The notes beneath the pieces were generated by a model. That model searched no databases. It was not told where the DNA came from and saw only the letters and a program-made list of their open reading frames with translations. From Nocardioides alcanivorans (GTDB lineage: Bacteria; Actinomycetota; Actinomycetes; Propionibacteriales; Nocardioidaceae): a stretch of DNA of 64,000 bases. Below are positions 35,441 to 47,255 of the stretch, one piece after another; position 1 is the stretch's first letter; each line of letters opens with the position of its first letter. Both the position numbers and the translations under genes were made by a program. The DNA is taken from contig NZ_JAKGRW010000009.1 in the NCBI RefSeq assembly GCF_021555175.1, forward strand, positions 124,001 through 188,000, written 5' to 3'.

Positions 35441-35580
35441 CTCCTGACCGTCTTGACCACCCAGCCAGCGATTGACCTGGGCTACCTCCTGCACAAGCAT
35501 CCTGAGCGGGTGCAGGAATTCAAGCAGTCGTTCGGGACGGCGACGAACTGGCCAAGGTGGTGACTCTGGTGGCGAGCTGA
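35441..35580 (+). pseudogene. hen1: Remnant of hen1 (3'-terminal RNA ribose 2'-O-methyltransferase), N-terminal fragment
   Basis: Codons from 35441 read LLTVLTTQPAIDLGYLLHKH, then PERVQEFKQSFG. This matches the N-terminus of bacterial Hen1, which I recall as LLT..TT..ATDLGYLLHKHP.R.Q.F.LSFG. The similarity stops at about 35536. There the sequence runs, in another frame, into DGDELAKVVTLVAS and a stop at 35578-35580, which looks like the C-terminus of some other protein. The rest of hen1 and its partner pnkp are absent. It seems to be a scar left by deletion or island insertion. Confidence 0.6.
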
Positions 35581-35643
35581 GTCCCGGCGGTCCGCTCGGT
35601 CGGGCAACACTGCGCCCCTGCGCACCTTTCGGGGCACGGTGGA

Positions 35644-35797
35644 TGGTCTCGACAAGCTCGACCAGCGGGGTGGGTCTCGACAGGCTCGACCAGCGGGAGA
35701 AGCTCGACCGGCGGGGTGGGTCTCGACAGGCTCGACCAACGAGGCAGCTCGACCAGCGGGAGAAGCTCGACCAGCGGGAGAAGCTCGACCAGCGGGG
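35644..35797. repeat. Array of short repeats around AGCTCGACC
   Basis: Seven copies of a GCTCGACC core in about 150 bp. The first unit is TGGTCTCGACAAGCTCGACC. Three units carry the longer TCTCGACA(A/G)GCTCGACC form, and the others are AGAAGCTCGACCAGCGGG spaced by 17 bp. The array touches the ppsA stop. The long unit matches the reverse complement of the repeat at 27089 at 18 of 20 positions, so the two clusters are the same family in opposite orientation. Confidence 0.8.
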
Positions 35798-35802
35798 TCG
35801 GG

Positions 35803-38162
<2,360 letters not shown>

Positions 38163-38166
<4 letters not shown>

Positions 38167-39059
38167 CGGATTCTCCTGGGCGACGACGGGCTGGCGGTGG
38201 GTTGGTTCTCGGCGGGCATCTTCTTGAGGCGCTGAAGGATCAGGGTGGCGATCTCCTCGACCGACTTCGTGGAGGAGTCGATCACGGGAAGGCGGTGGCG
38301 GCGGAACATCTCACTCGTCCGGCGCAGCTCGAAGGTGCACTGGTCGAGCGAGGCATACCTGGATCCGGGCCGCCGCTCTTCCCGTACGGCGGCAAGGCGC
38401 CGCGGTGTCGTGGTCATGCCGAAGCATCGGTCGCGCAGGTCTCGCACCGGGGCGGGCAGGTCGGTGCCGGAGAGGTCTTCCTCGACCAACGGGTAGTTGG
38501 CCACGAACAGCCCGTGCTGGAGTGCCAGATACATGGACGTCGGCGTCTTGCCGCAGCGCGACGGCGCCAGGAGGATCACGTCGGCCTTCTCCAAACCGCG
38601 CACACTCTGTCCGTCGTCGTGCTCGATGGAGTACTCGATGGCCTGCATCCGGCTGTTGTAGCGCTGGACGTCGCCGACACCGTGGAGCAGTGCTGCCTCC
38701 CGCGCGCCACGGATTCCGAGGATCTCCTCGACCGGGCGGAGGTGGAGGTCGAAGAAGTCGATGACCGGACACCGGGTGCGCTGCAGGGCATGACGGACCT
38801 CGTCGTTGGCCGCGGTCGTGAACACCAGGGGCGTGCGCGGGCTCTCGTCCAGCACCTTGTCGAGGCGGGAGACGATCTCTGCCGCCTCCTCGACCGAGGA
38901 GATGAAGGGGACGACCGTCCGTTCGAAGCGGAGACCCGGGAACTGGATGAGCAGCGCATTGCCCATCGTCTCCGCGCTGATGCCGGTGCTGTCGGAGAGG
39001 AAGAACACCGGTACGGCGTCGGCGTCAGCCGCTCCCTTGAAACTCGTTTCGGCGCCCAC
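38163..39059 (-). CDS. ppsR: PEP synthetase regulatory protein (bifunctional kinase/pyrophosphorylase, DUF299)
   Basis: ADP-dependent kinase and phosphate-dependent pyrophosphorylase that turns PEP synthase off and on by modifying a Thr near its catalytic His. 298 residues. Signatures: [15 protein letters not shown] at the start and the P-loop-like [17 protein letters not shown] near 185-200. Lies directly upstream of ppsA with ATGA overlap, the typical gene order. Confidence 0.93.
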
Positions 39060-39259
39060 GCCTCATCGTCTTCTTCGGTTCAACTGATGGTTACTGGTCG
39101 GCCGTAGTCTACGGGTGCTCCGACCTCCCCGGAGGTTGGCGTCACTCAGGTGCGCGAACGAGGTCTTGCTGCGCGCCCTGCTCCGCATGCAGGGTGTGTG
39201 CCAGCGACTGTCGGAGGTCTCTGCCACGCTGAAGCTGGACGTCAACAGAAGGAGGCGCG

Positions 39260-42200
39260 GTGTTCCTCATCGACGGCACGCTCCGCTGGAGCGCATCGGA
39301 CCTGTCGGTCGCGGCGCAGTGCGAATACGCGCTGCTCCGGGCGATGGACTACGAGCTGCGCCGTGCGCCGCGCGTCATCCATGAGGAAGACCTGCTCCAG
39401 CGGCACATCGCCGATCTCGGCAACCGTCACGAGGCCAGGCTGCTCGAGGAGTTCCGAGCACGTGGCGGGCTGGTCGAGCTCCGCCAGATGGCGTCCTACG
39501 AGGAGGGCTCGCTGCGCGACGAGTCCCAGGCGACGCTGAAGGTGTTCGAGGACGAGCCCACCACGATCCATCAGGCCGCCTTCTACGACGGCGAGTTCTT
39601 CGGCTATGCCGACTTCGTTGAGCGCACCGAGGCCGGCTGGCTGGTCTGCGACGCCAAGCTCGCCCGCTCGGCCAAGCCCCAGGCACTGCTGCAGCTCGGC
39701 GCCTACGCCGCCCAGATCCGGTCGCTGGGTCTGCCGCTGGCGCCGACCGTCGCCCTCCTGCTCGGCAACGGCGAGCGTGTCGAGTTCCCGGCCACCGACG
39801 TACTCCCCGTCTTCGAGGAACGTCGCTCGCGGCTGCGCGAGCTGCTCGCCACCCACGCGGCGAGTGGCAGGGCTGCGGCATGGGGAGACGAGCGGTACGT
39901 CGCGTGCGGGCGTTGCGACGAGTGCACCGAAGCCGCGGCAGAGGTCGATGACGTGCTCCTCGTCGCCGGGGTCCGGATGGATCAGCGCCGCAAGCTCCGT
40001 GAGGTGGGCATCGCCACCGTTGCCGACCTCGCCTCGGCCACCGTGCAGCCCGACGGCATGGTGGGTGCGACGTTCGCCAAGCTCCGTGCCCAAGCCGACC
40101 TGCAGTGGCGGCAGATGGAGTCAAGGGGCGCAGACACCGGCGACATGCCGGTCGAATACCGCCTCACCGCGACGGCTGCCGACACACTGCGGCGCCTGCC
40201 GGCGCCTTCGCCCGGCGACCTGTTCTTCGACTTCGAGGGCGACCCGATGCACGAGGAGGGTGACCCGAGCCGGGTCGGGCTCGAATACCTCTGGGGCGTG
40301 CTCGACGCTGATGGGCACTACACGCCCACCTGGGCGCACAGCTGGGCCGAGGAGCGGGACGCGTTCGTGGCGTTCATCGATGACGTCGCCGCCCGCCGTC
40401 TCCAGCACCCCGACCTCCACATCCACCACTACGCGCCCTACGAGGTCGCCGCGCTCAAACGGCTCGCGATGCGCTACCAGACCCGCGAGAAGGAACTCGA
40501 CGACCTGCTCCGCTCCGAGGTGTTCGTCGACCTCTATGCGATCGTGCGCGGCTCCGTGCAGGTCGGTCAGCCCTCCTACAGCATCAAGAAGCTCGAGCCG
40601 CTCTACATGGGCGAGCAGCTGCGTGAGAGCGACGTTGCCGATGGCGCCGCGTCGATCGTCGCCTATCAGGAGTTCCGCGAGTTCCTTGCCACCGACCCCT
40701 TGACCGCCCGAGAGCGGCAGGCGGCGCTGGCCGACTACAACGAATACGACTGCCTCTCCACCCTCCGGCTGCGCGACTGGTTGCTCGAGCGGGCCACGGA
40801 GGCAGGCGTTCGCGATGAGATCGTGGCGCGCACCAAGACCGAGGAGGGCGAGGAGCTCTCCGAGAACGACCCCGTCTTCATCGCGCTGATGGCGAAGGCC
40901 GGCGGAGCGGTTGCGGCGCGCCGGACGCCGGAGCAACAGGCCCACGCGATGCTTGCGACCGCGCTCGACTACGACCGGCGCGAGGAGAAGCAGTACTGGT
41001 GGGGACACTTCGAGCGGCTCGGCCACCGCATCGAGGACTGGGGGCGTGCTCGCGACATCTTCGTGGTCGAGTCCGCCGAGGTCGTGCAGAGCTGGACACC
41101 GCCCGAAGGGAGGGGCACGAACCACCGCCGCACGCTCCGGCTCGTCGGGGACTGGACGCCGGGGAGCGCCCCGAAGGAGAGCCAGGTCGTCTATGCGACG
41201 CCGGCTCCCGCGAAGTCCTTCGGTCCAGACGGTGCTCCGTACGCCGCTCGGCGAGACGGTGCGTTGGAGCCGGATCCCGTCGATCCGAGGGTGATGCTGC
41301 TGACCGAGGGCTGCCCACCCGACGACGTCTTCGATGACTTGCCGGTGGCGCTCGTGCCGGCGCCACCACCGCCCACCACCAGCATCCGTACGGCGATCCA
41401 CGAGGTCGCCTCCGCTGCCGCTGATGCGGCGACGCTGCCGGAGCGGGCCGTCTTCGACCTGATGGCGCGTCGACCACCACGGCTGCCCCGAGGCGGGATG
41501 CCCAGTACCGGTTCGACCGTCGATGACGTCGTGACCGCGCTGACCGCCATGGCCAACTCCTACCTGGCGGTGCAGGGCCCGCCCGGCACCGGCAAGACCT
41601 ACACCGGTTCCCGGGTCATCAAGGAGCTGGTCGAGGAGCACGGCTGGCGAGTGGGTGTGGTTGCGCAGTCCCATGCGGTCGTCGAGAACATGCTTGACGC
41701 CGTCGTGAGGGCAGGTCTCGATCCGGCGCTGGTGGCCAAGGGAGCGGCCAAGCACGCCACCGATCCGCGCTGGACCACCGTGTCGAAGCTGCCGGCCTAC
41801 CTCGACGACCACGTCGAGACCGGCTGCGTCGTGGGCGGCACAGCCTGGGACTTCACCAACACCAACAAGATTGCGCGCGAGAGCCTCGACCTGTTGGTGG
41901 TCGACGAGGCCGGCCAGTTCTCGTTGGCTCGCACCATCGCCGTGTCGGCCGCCGCCAGACGTCTGCTCCTGCTCGGTGACCCGCAACAGCTCCCTCAGGT
42001 GAGTCAGGGCTCCCATGCAGAGCCGGTCGACGACTCCGCGCTCGGTTGGTTGATGGACGGCCACGACACCCTGCCGCCCGCGCTCGGTTGTTTCCTGGGG
42101 CTGTCCTACCGGATGCACCCGGCGCTCTGCGCCAAGGTGTCGACGCTCTCCTACGACGGTCGCCTCACTTCGGCGGGACCGGCCTCGGAGCGTCGGCTCG

Positions 42201-42700
42201 AAGGCGTCAAGCCGGGACTGCAGGTCATCACGCTGTCGCACCAGCACAACCGGGTGGACTCGCCGGAGGAGGCCGAGGAGGTCGTGCGCCAAGTCCGGGC
42301 CCACCTGGGCCTGTCCTGGCTGGACCCCGCGGCAGAGATGACTCCGCGCCCTCTGGGTGAGAACGATTTTCGGGTGGTTGCCCCCTACAACGCTCAGGTG
42401 ACCTGCATCCGTGACGCGCTCACCCGGGCCGGCCTGGCCGGCGTCCCTGTGGGCACGGTGGACAAGTTCCAGGGCCAGGAAGCACCGGTCGTGATCGTCT
42501 CCATGACCGCCTCCTCCCACGGTGACGTGCCGCGCGGGATGTCCTTCCTGCTCAACCGCAATCGGGTCAACGTCGCGGTGTCGCGAGCGCAGTGGCGAGC
42601 GGTGCTCATCCGTTCCGAGGCACTGACTGCCTTCATGCCGAGCACTGCTCGGGGCGTGTTGGAGCTGGGGGCGTTCATCGGGCTGTGTGAGGACCGCTGA
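39260..42700 (+). CDS. TM0106-family RecB-like nuclease fused to a UPF1-like SF1 helicase
   Basis: 1146 residues. N-terminal RecB-like nuclease (about 1-220: YADFVERTEAGWLVCDAKLA and a Cys pair CGRCDEC); a middle RNase H-like exonuclease (LFFDFEGDPM ... YNEYDCLSTLRLRDWL); then an SF1 helicase with Walker A GPPGTGKT, VVDEAGQFS, GDPQQLPQVSQG, VDKFQGQEAPVVIVSM and NRVNVAVSRAQW. Likely processes or unwinds nucleic acid in repair or RNA metabolism. Starts at a GTG after AAGGAGG. It is single, with a 200-bp non-coding gap before it. Confidence 0.88.
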   Translation: MFLIDGTLRWSASDLSVAAQCEYALLRAMDYELRRAPRVIHEEDLLQRHIADLGNRHEARLLEEFRARGGLVELRQMASYEEGSLRDESQATLKVFEDEPTTIHQAAFYDGEFFGYADFVERTEAGWLVCDAKLARSAKPQALLQLGAYAAQIRSLGLPLAPTVALLLGNGERVEFPATDVLPVFEERRSRLRELLATHAASGRAAAWGDERYVACGRCDECTEAAAEVDDVLLVAGVRMDQRRKLREVGIATVADLASATVQPDGMVGATFAKLRAQADLQWRQMESRGADTGDMPVEYRLTATAADTLRRLPAPSPGDLFFDFEGDPMHEEGDPSRVGLEYLWGVLDADGHYTPTWAHSWAEERDAFVAFIDDVAARRLQHPDLHIHHYAPYEVAALKRLAMRYQTREKELDDLLRSEVFVDLYAIVRGSVQVGQPSYSIKKLEPLYMGEQLRESDVADGAASIVAYQEFREFLATDPLTARERQAALADYNEYDCLSTLRLRDWLLERATEAGVRDEIVARTKTEEGEELSENDPVFIALMAKAGGAVAARRTPEQQAHAMLATALDYDRREEKQYWWGHFERLGHRIEDWGRARDIFVVESAEVVQSWTPPEGRGTNHRRTLRLVGDWTPGSAPKESQVVYATPAPAKSFGPDGAPYAARRDGALEPDPVDPRVMLLTEGCPPDDVFDDLPVALVPAPPPPTTSIRTAIHEVASAAADAATLPERAVFDLMARRPPRLPRGGMPSTGSTVDDVVTALTAMANSYLAVQGPPGTGKTYTGSRVIKELVEEHGWRVGVVAQSHAVVENMLDAVVRAGLDPALVAKGAAKHATDPRWTTVSKLPAYLDDHVETGCVVGGTAWDFTNTNKIARESLDLLVVDEAGQFSLARTIAVSAAARRLLLLGDPQQLPQVSQGSHAEPVDDSALGWLMDGHDTLPPALGCFLGLSYRMHPALCAKVSTLSYDGRLTSAGPASERRLEGVKPGLQVITLSHQHNRVDSPEEAEEVVRQVRAHLGLSWLDPAAEMTPRPLGENDFRVVAPYNAQVTCIRDALTRAGLAGVPVGTVDKFQGQEAPVVIVSMTASSHGDVPRGMSFLLNRNRVNVAVSRAQWRAVLIRSEALTAFMPSTARGVLELGAFIGLCEDR

Positions 42701-42851
42701 TGGTCGTTGATGAGCGATCGTTGCTCGGACGCCCCTGGCTGAAGTGCTCGACGTGGACATTCTTCGGGAGTGGCCGGGGATCGAATCGCGGGCACTGCGA
42801 CGAACGAAGTCAGAATCGCGTGCCGTGGCAGAATCGGAAAACGACGAAGGG

Positions 42852-43139
42852 ATGGTCATGACCCGGTTGAACCTCTCCCCGACGTACGCCGTCGGCATCG
42901 AGTTCGAGATTGTCAGCGAGGCGATCACGAACGAGATCGCGTGGCAGTTCGCCCGCGCCCATGAGCACGGTCTCGAGAATCCCGCCGCCACGCCCTACCT
43001 GGCAGCGATCGACGAGCTCGAGTCGGCGCGTGCCGTGTTGCGACCCGACAGCGCAGACAGCCTCGCCCTGGCTGCCAAGTTCGTTCGCGCCCTTCGCGCG
43101 ATGCACTCCCACGACGCCACCGGGACAGCGGCTTCGTGA
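42852..43139 (+). CDS. Small hypothetical protein
   Basis: 95 residues from ATG 42852 (GAAGG upstream); the frame is open earlier but reads unlike protein. Composition is normal for the genome: RLNLSPTYAVGIEFEIVSEA then a helical Ala-rich C-terminus. No family recognised. It faces the imine-reductase-like gene, 83 bp away. Confidence 0.5.
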   Translation: MVMTRLNLSPTYAVGIEFEIVSEAITNEIAWQFARAHEHGLENPAATPYLAAIDELESARAVLRPDSADSLALAAKFVRALRAMHSHDATGTAAS

Positions 43140-43222
43140 CCGAGCGGCGAGATCGAAGAGGCTCTGCGTTGACCTTCACAGGCCGCGCGTCGAATCTCGA
43201 AGTTCTCTGCGAAACGTCAGCG

Positions 43223-44106
43223 TCAGCTGGCTCGTGAACCGCTGGGTTCCAGGAGCTCGAACAGGCTCGAGAACCCGTGGTCGCCGTGTCCGTCAGCTAT
43301 CCGCTGGGCCATCAAGTCCCTGACCTCCCGCATGCGCACGGCCTCGACTCCCTTGGATTCGCGATGGGTGACCAAGTCGTCCATCAGCGCAGACTGGACG
43401 TTCAGGGAGCCGAGGTCCGGGCCGTACTCGCCACTTTGGACCGCGACGCCGAAGGCGTCGACCAGGGCCGCGTAGCCGCCGATGGAGGCCGAGACACGCC
43501 GCGCAAATTCGGCAACGTCAACGCCTTCGGCACTCACCAGCCGAAGGGTGTGCAAGAAGCCGATCAGGAACTCGTAACCGATGGCGACCTGTGCCATGAA
43601 CTCCACAGCGGCCATGCCGGCGTCCGGGCCGTGATAGGCCACGTTTCCCAACGACTCGAGCGTCGTCCTGTGCTCCTCGAACGCGTCTGGGGAGCCGCTG
43701 AACAGCAGCATGAGGTTCGGGCCACCGACATCCGGGGATCTCCCATGATCTTGCCGTCGACATACGTTGCCCCACGCTCGAGTGCCCAGGCCTCGTTCGC
43801 CCGCGCATGCTCGGGAGCGCAGGTCGTGAGATTCACGACCACCTTGCCCGCCACCTCCGGGCCCAGGGAACCCAGCACCTCGTCGGAGGCCGCGCTGTCG
43901 AGCAGGCAGATGATGACGAGGGGACTCGCAAGGACCGCCTCCTGGGCGGTCGTTGCGACCCTGGCCCCCGCTTCGGCCAACGGGACGGACTTCGCCGCGG
44001 TCCGGTTCCACACCGTCGTGGTGTATCCGCGGTCGACAAGACCGTGTGCGATCGCGGACCCCATGGAGCCAAGGCCAAGGACGGTGATCTGGCTGTTCGG
44101 ATTCAT
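43223..44106 (-). CDS. NAD(P)-dependent imine reductase-like oxidoreductase, frameshifted
   Basis: 6-phosphogluconate/3-hydroxyisobutyrate dehydrogenase superfamily, 294 residues once one base is restored in the G4 run 43734-43737 (restored KIMGDPPDVGGPNLMLLFSG). N-terminal Rossmann motif VLGLGSMGSAIA. The blocks KIMGDP, LLFSGS, DAGMAAVEF and GFLHTLRLVSAEGV match imine reductases more than hydroxyacid dehydrogenases. Two genes from soxR and on the same strand as the MFS exporter (45-bp gap), so it is probably in the SoxR regulon. Confidence 0.8.
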
Positions 44107-44151
44107 GCGCTTCTCCTCGTTGACGTGTGCGGATGCGTGGGCTCAGGATTC

Positions 44152-45558
44152 TCAGCTCTGGTGACCAACACCGGCGGCGGCTCGACGGGCGGCCACCACT
44201 CCGACGACGGAGATGCCGGCGAACACGAGCATCAGTAGTTGTGCGGACTGGAAGAGGCTCATGGAGCCGAGGTTCACGAGCACCCCGGCCAGGGCAGCGC
44301 TGACGGCACTCGCGATCATGAAGACGGTGCTCACGGCGGCGGCTGCCTTCGCACCTTCCTCGTCCCCGTCGGCACTGCCGAGGGCAGCCACCGTCAGGTG
44401 GGGGAACCCGAGGCCGATGCCGGCGCCGGCCACGAACAAGGTGACGAACCACAAGCCGATGACCACGTTCGACGGACCCTCGTGCTGGAGTGCGCCGTAC
44501 GCCGCGAGTCCGATGGCCACGACCAGTGGTCCGGCGATGATCAGCCGTCGTCGACCTCGGTCGGCCGACACGTTGGCTGCGAACATCTGAGTCACCGACC
44601 AGCCCAGGGAGAGCGCGGCTCCCAGCAGGCCCGCGACCAGCGGAGCGAGTGCCCCGATCTCCTGTCCGAAGAGGGGGATGAACGCCTCCGTGCCGATTCC
44701 GAACGCGAGAACCGCTACTGCCAGATACACCCAGCGGACCGAGGACGACTGCGAGAACGTGACCCTGGGCAGGATGCCGCTGCGGCCGTCCCGCTCGTGG
44801 CGGAGGAACAGCACGCCCAAGGCGATGCCGACGACCAGGGCCGACGCGCTCGCGACCCCCGCCGGTACGACGCTGGCGAGGCTCACCGCGCCGACACCGC
44901 TGGCGAGCAGCACCAGTGAACCCCAAGGCACGGTCTCGCTCGATCGCCCTCGCGCTGTCCTGGGCATCGACCGCAGCACGAGTACGCCGATCAGCATGGT
45001 CACGACGGCGAGCCCGATGAACGGCGCACGCCATGCGTCGAACTGCGCGAACGTGCCTCCGACGACTGGGCCGACGATGTTGCCGACTCCCCACATTGCC
45101 GACACCAACGCTGCGCCGCGAGCCCAGAGCCGTTCCGGCAACGCGCGTTGGATGAGCGCATATCCCAGTCCCGCCAGTAGTCCACCGCCGAGGCCTTGCA
45201 CCGTGCGGCCGAGGAGCAGGACGGTCATCGACGGACTGAGCGCGCAGATCAGCGACCCCAGCGCGAAGAGAGTCAACGCCACCAGGTAGGCACCCACAGC
45301 GCCCTTCTGGATGAGGATCCGGCTGACGAGCATCGCGGTGACCACCGAAGCCAGCAGGAAGGTGGTCATGGTCCATGCGTAGAACTCCGCCCCGCCGATC
45401 TCACCGACGATCGTGGGAAGCAGGCTCGTGGTGAGGTAGACGTTGCTCGCTTCCAGGAGCACGCCGCCGGCGAGAACCGCTGCGATGGGCGCGTACTCGC
45501 GGCCCAGGAGCTCCCGCCACGTGCCGGGCAGCTCGGTGTCTTGTTGTGCCTGCGTCAT
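44152..45558 (-). CDS. MFS drug-efflux transporter (DHA2-like)
   Basis: 468-residue inner-membrane exporter with about 14 hydrophobic helices. Motif A-like VSRILIQKGAVG after helix 2, and motif C-like GMWGVGNIVGPVVGG-type sequence (AMWGVGNIVGPVVGG) in helix 5. The ATG at 45558 is the first start after the SoxR-box promoter; the frame is open further up but crosses that promoter. Divergent from soxR. Probably expels a redox-active compound or toxic quinone. Confidence 0.88.
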   Translation of the reverse strand: MTQAQQDTELPGTWRELLGREYAPIAAVLAGGVLLEASNVYLTTSLLPTIVGEIGGAEFYAWTMTTFLLASVVTAMLVSRILIQKGAVGAYLVALTLFALGSLICALSPSMTVLLLGRTVQGLGGGLLAGLGYALIQRALPERLWARGAALVSAMWGVGNIVGPVVGGTFAQFDAWRAPFIGLAVVTMLIGVLVLRSMPRTARGRSSETVPWGSLVLLASGVGAVSLASVVPAGVASASALVVGIALGVLFLRHERDGRSGILPRVTFSQSSSVRWVYLAVAVLAFGIGTEAFIPLFGQEIGALAPLVAGLLGAALSLGWSVTQMFAANVSADRGRRRLIIAGPLVVAIGLAAYGALQHEGPSNVVIGLWFVTLFVAGAGIGLGFPHLTVAALGSADGDEEGAKAAAAVSTVFMIASAVSAALAGVLVNLGSMSLFQSAQLLMLVFAGISVVGVVAARRAAAGVGHQS

Positions 45559-45641
45559 TCCGCACGGTCCCTTCGGCCTCGATCGAGACAGAGGGCACCC
45601 GCTGCACCCATTGCGTCGCCTCGACTGGCATGGCGAAGGGA

Positions 45642-45672
45642 ACGCTAGAACCTCAAGTAGTCTTGAGGTCAA
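45642..45672 (-). promoter_or_regulatory. SoxR-box promoter for the MFS gene
   Basis: CCTCAAGTAGTCTTGAGG at 45651-45668 is a perfect 7-bp-arm dyad, differing from the enterobacterial SoxR box (CCTCAAGTTAACTTGAGG) only in the 4-base centre. On the minus strand TTGACC (45672-45667) and TAGCGT (45647-45642) flank it with a 19-bp spacer, the overlong spacing that MerR-family activators such as SoxR need. Confidence 0.85.
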
Positions 45673-45712
45673 GCCCGGCAGGGGCATGACTTTCGAACGC
45701 AAGGAGCCGTGG

Positions 45713-46153
45713 ATGTCCCTGGAGCCGGAGGACCTGTTGCCGATCGGCGAGGTCTCCCACCGCACCGGGGTCCCGATCTCTGCCCTGCACTTCTACGAGC
45801 AGATGGGGCTCATCGCCTCCACACGTACGGCGGGCAACCAGCGCCGCTACCGCCGGCACATGTTGCGCCGGATCTCGCTCGTCGTCGTTGCGAAGAGGCT
45901 CGGCATCCCCCTCAGCAACGTTCAAGAGGTGTTCGCGAGCCTGCCGCTGGACCATCCTCCTTCGAAGCGGGACTGGCAGCGGGTCGCCCGCCTGTGGAGT
46001 GCCGAGATAGAGCTGCGTCGCGCCCAGCTCGATCATCTGCAGAGTGAGCTGACCGGGTGCATCGGGTGCGGCTGCCTGTCGCTCAAGGCGTGCCGCCTCC
46101 TGAATCCCGAAGACGAACTGGCGAACGAAGGCCCCGGACCCCGGCGGGTCTGA
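45713..46153 (+). CDS. soxR: Redox-sensing transcriptional activator SoxR
   Basis: MerR-family regulator, 146 residues. Winged HTH at the N-terminus (LLPIGEVSHRTGVPISALHFYE), dimerisation helix, then the [2Fe-2S] cluster motif CIGCGCLSLKAC (CX2CXCX5C), which is diagnostic for SoxR. Oxidation of the cluster by redox-cycling compounds switches it on. ATG 45713 is chosen for AAGGAG at 45701-45706; an in-frame ATG lies 27 bases upstream. Its SoxR box lies in the divergent gap. In actinomycetes SoxR answers to redox-active antibiotics rather than controlling soxS. Confidence 0.95.
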   Translation: MSLEPEDLLPIGEVSHRTGVPISALHFYEQMGLIASTRTAGNQRRYRRHMLRRISLVVVAKRLGIPLSNVQEVFASLPLDHPPSKRDWQRVARLWSAEIELRRAQLDHLQSELTGCIGCGCLSLKACRLLNPEDELANEGPGPRRV

Positions 46154-46170
46154 TCCTCGTCGAGAGCCTC

Positions 46171-46189
46171 GTGGACTCCCGGCGTCCAC
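46171..46189. terminator. Weak hairpin between convergent genes
   Basis: GTGGAC (46171-46176) pairs with GTCCAC (46184-46189) across a 7-base loop in the 55-bp gap between soxR and the nitronate monooxygenase-like gene. A short stem without U tract. Confidence 0.4.
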
Positions 46190-46208
46190 CAGTCGTCGGA
46201 ACCACGGC

Positions 46209-47156
46209 TCAGAGAGTTGCGGCTGCTCGGGCCCGACGGTATTCGTCGCTGAACCGAGCGACGAGGTCGGCAGCAGGGGTGACCTGGTGGATGCCGGCGA
46301 CGGTGTGGCCGGCGCTGAAGAGACCGGCTTCGCCGATGACGTCTCCGCCGTGCTCGGTCACCACCGCTGCGTCGTAGGCCGCCTCGGTGCGTTGCGGACG
46401 AGCGCTGCTGCTGCGGATCATGGAGGTCGCCAGACCGGTCAGGTCAGAGGTGAGTTCGATGTCATCGATGTCGGCCGCAGCCACTGCCGAGCGATACGCA
46501 TCGGAAGCGCCGCTCTCGAGGGTGGCGATGAAGGGAGTGCCGACGTACCCGAGGTCGCAACCGGCGACTTGGGCCGCCAGGAGGCTGGTGCCGTCGCACA
46601 CGCCGCCGGCGAGGATCACGGGACCGTCCCAGAGCTGCCGAACGGCGCGGATGAAGGGGAAGGGGTTGGCCCAGCCGGTCTGGCCGCCAGCGCCGGCGGT
46701 GAGCAGGACCAAGGCGTCCACGCCTGCGTCGATGGCGCGGCGAACGTGCTTCATCGAGGCGACGTCGCTCCAGACCTGGATCCCGGCCCCGTGCAGGACG
46801 GGTACGACGTGTGCAGGAGATCCGACACTGGTGATGACGGCCGGAACGCGGTGCTCCACCATGACCCGGAGGTCCTCGGGCTGACGCTTGTTCGTGCGGT
46901 GGACGACGAGGTTCGGGATCACCGGACCCAGCTCGGACGCCTCCCGTGCGGCGAGGGACGTGAGCCACCTGTCGACTTCCTGCGGCGACGTGCAGTTGTG
47001 CACGGGAAAGGAGCCGGCCACGCCTGCGCGGGTGACGGCGTCGACGAGCGAGAAACTGGAGACACCGGTCATCGGGGCGGCGATCATCGGCGCCGCCAGG
47101 CCCCCGGTGATCTCCTCGAAGCGAGTGCGGCTCTCGCGCGGTGAGGTCGAGTTCAT
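46209..47156 (-). CDS. Nitronate monooxygenase-like FMN protein (NPD family)
   Basis: TIM-barrel flavoprotein of 315 residues, 2-nitropropane dioxygenase/nitronate monooxygenase family or the related enoyl reductase group. ITGGLAAPMIAAPMTGVSS at the start, LTAGAGGQTGWANPFPFI in the middle and GPVILAGGVCDG with GYVGTPFIAT later are FMN-binding parts. ATG at 47156 is chosen as the frame before it reads unlike protein. Follows the M20 gene on the same strand after 99 bp. Confidence 0.8.
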   Translation of the reverse strand: MNSTSPRESRTRFEEITGGLAAPMIAAPMTGVSSFSLVDAVTRAGVAGSFPVHNCTSPQEVDRWLTSLAAREASELGPVIPNLVVHRTNKRQPEDLRVMVEHRVPAVITSVGSPAHVVPVLHGAGIQVWSDVASMKHVRRAIDAGVDALVLLTAGAGGQTGWANPFPFIRAVRQLWDGPVILAGGVCDGTSLLAAQVAGCDLGYVGTPFIATLESGASDAYRSAVAAADIDDIELTSDLTGLATSMIRSSSARPQRTEAAYDAAVVTEHGGDVIGEAGLFSAGHTVAGIHQVTPAADLVARFSDEYRRARAAATL

Positions 47157-47255
47157 GTTCAAGCGGCTTCCTCGGATGCTCGGGGTGGCAGGTCTCCCGA
47201 GCATCCGTGGTCCTGGGCCGGCGCGGGGCACCAGTCCCATCCGGGGCCGCGTCGA

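Noticed and set aside
35644..35797. A CRISPR array
   Set aside because: Units are uneven, 15-45 bp apart, with no distinct spacers.
40121..42991. A 956-residue minus-strand ORF
   Set aside because: Antisense of the TM0106-type nuclease/helicase, whose motifs are all in the plus frame.
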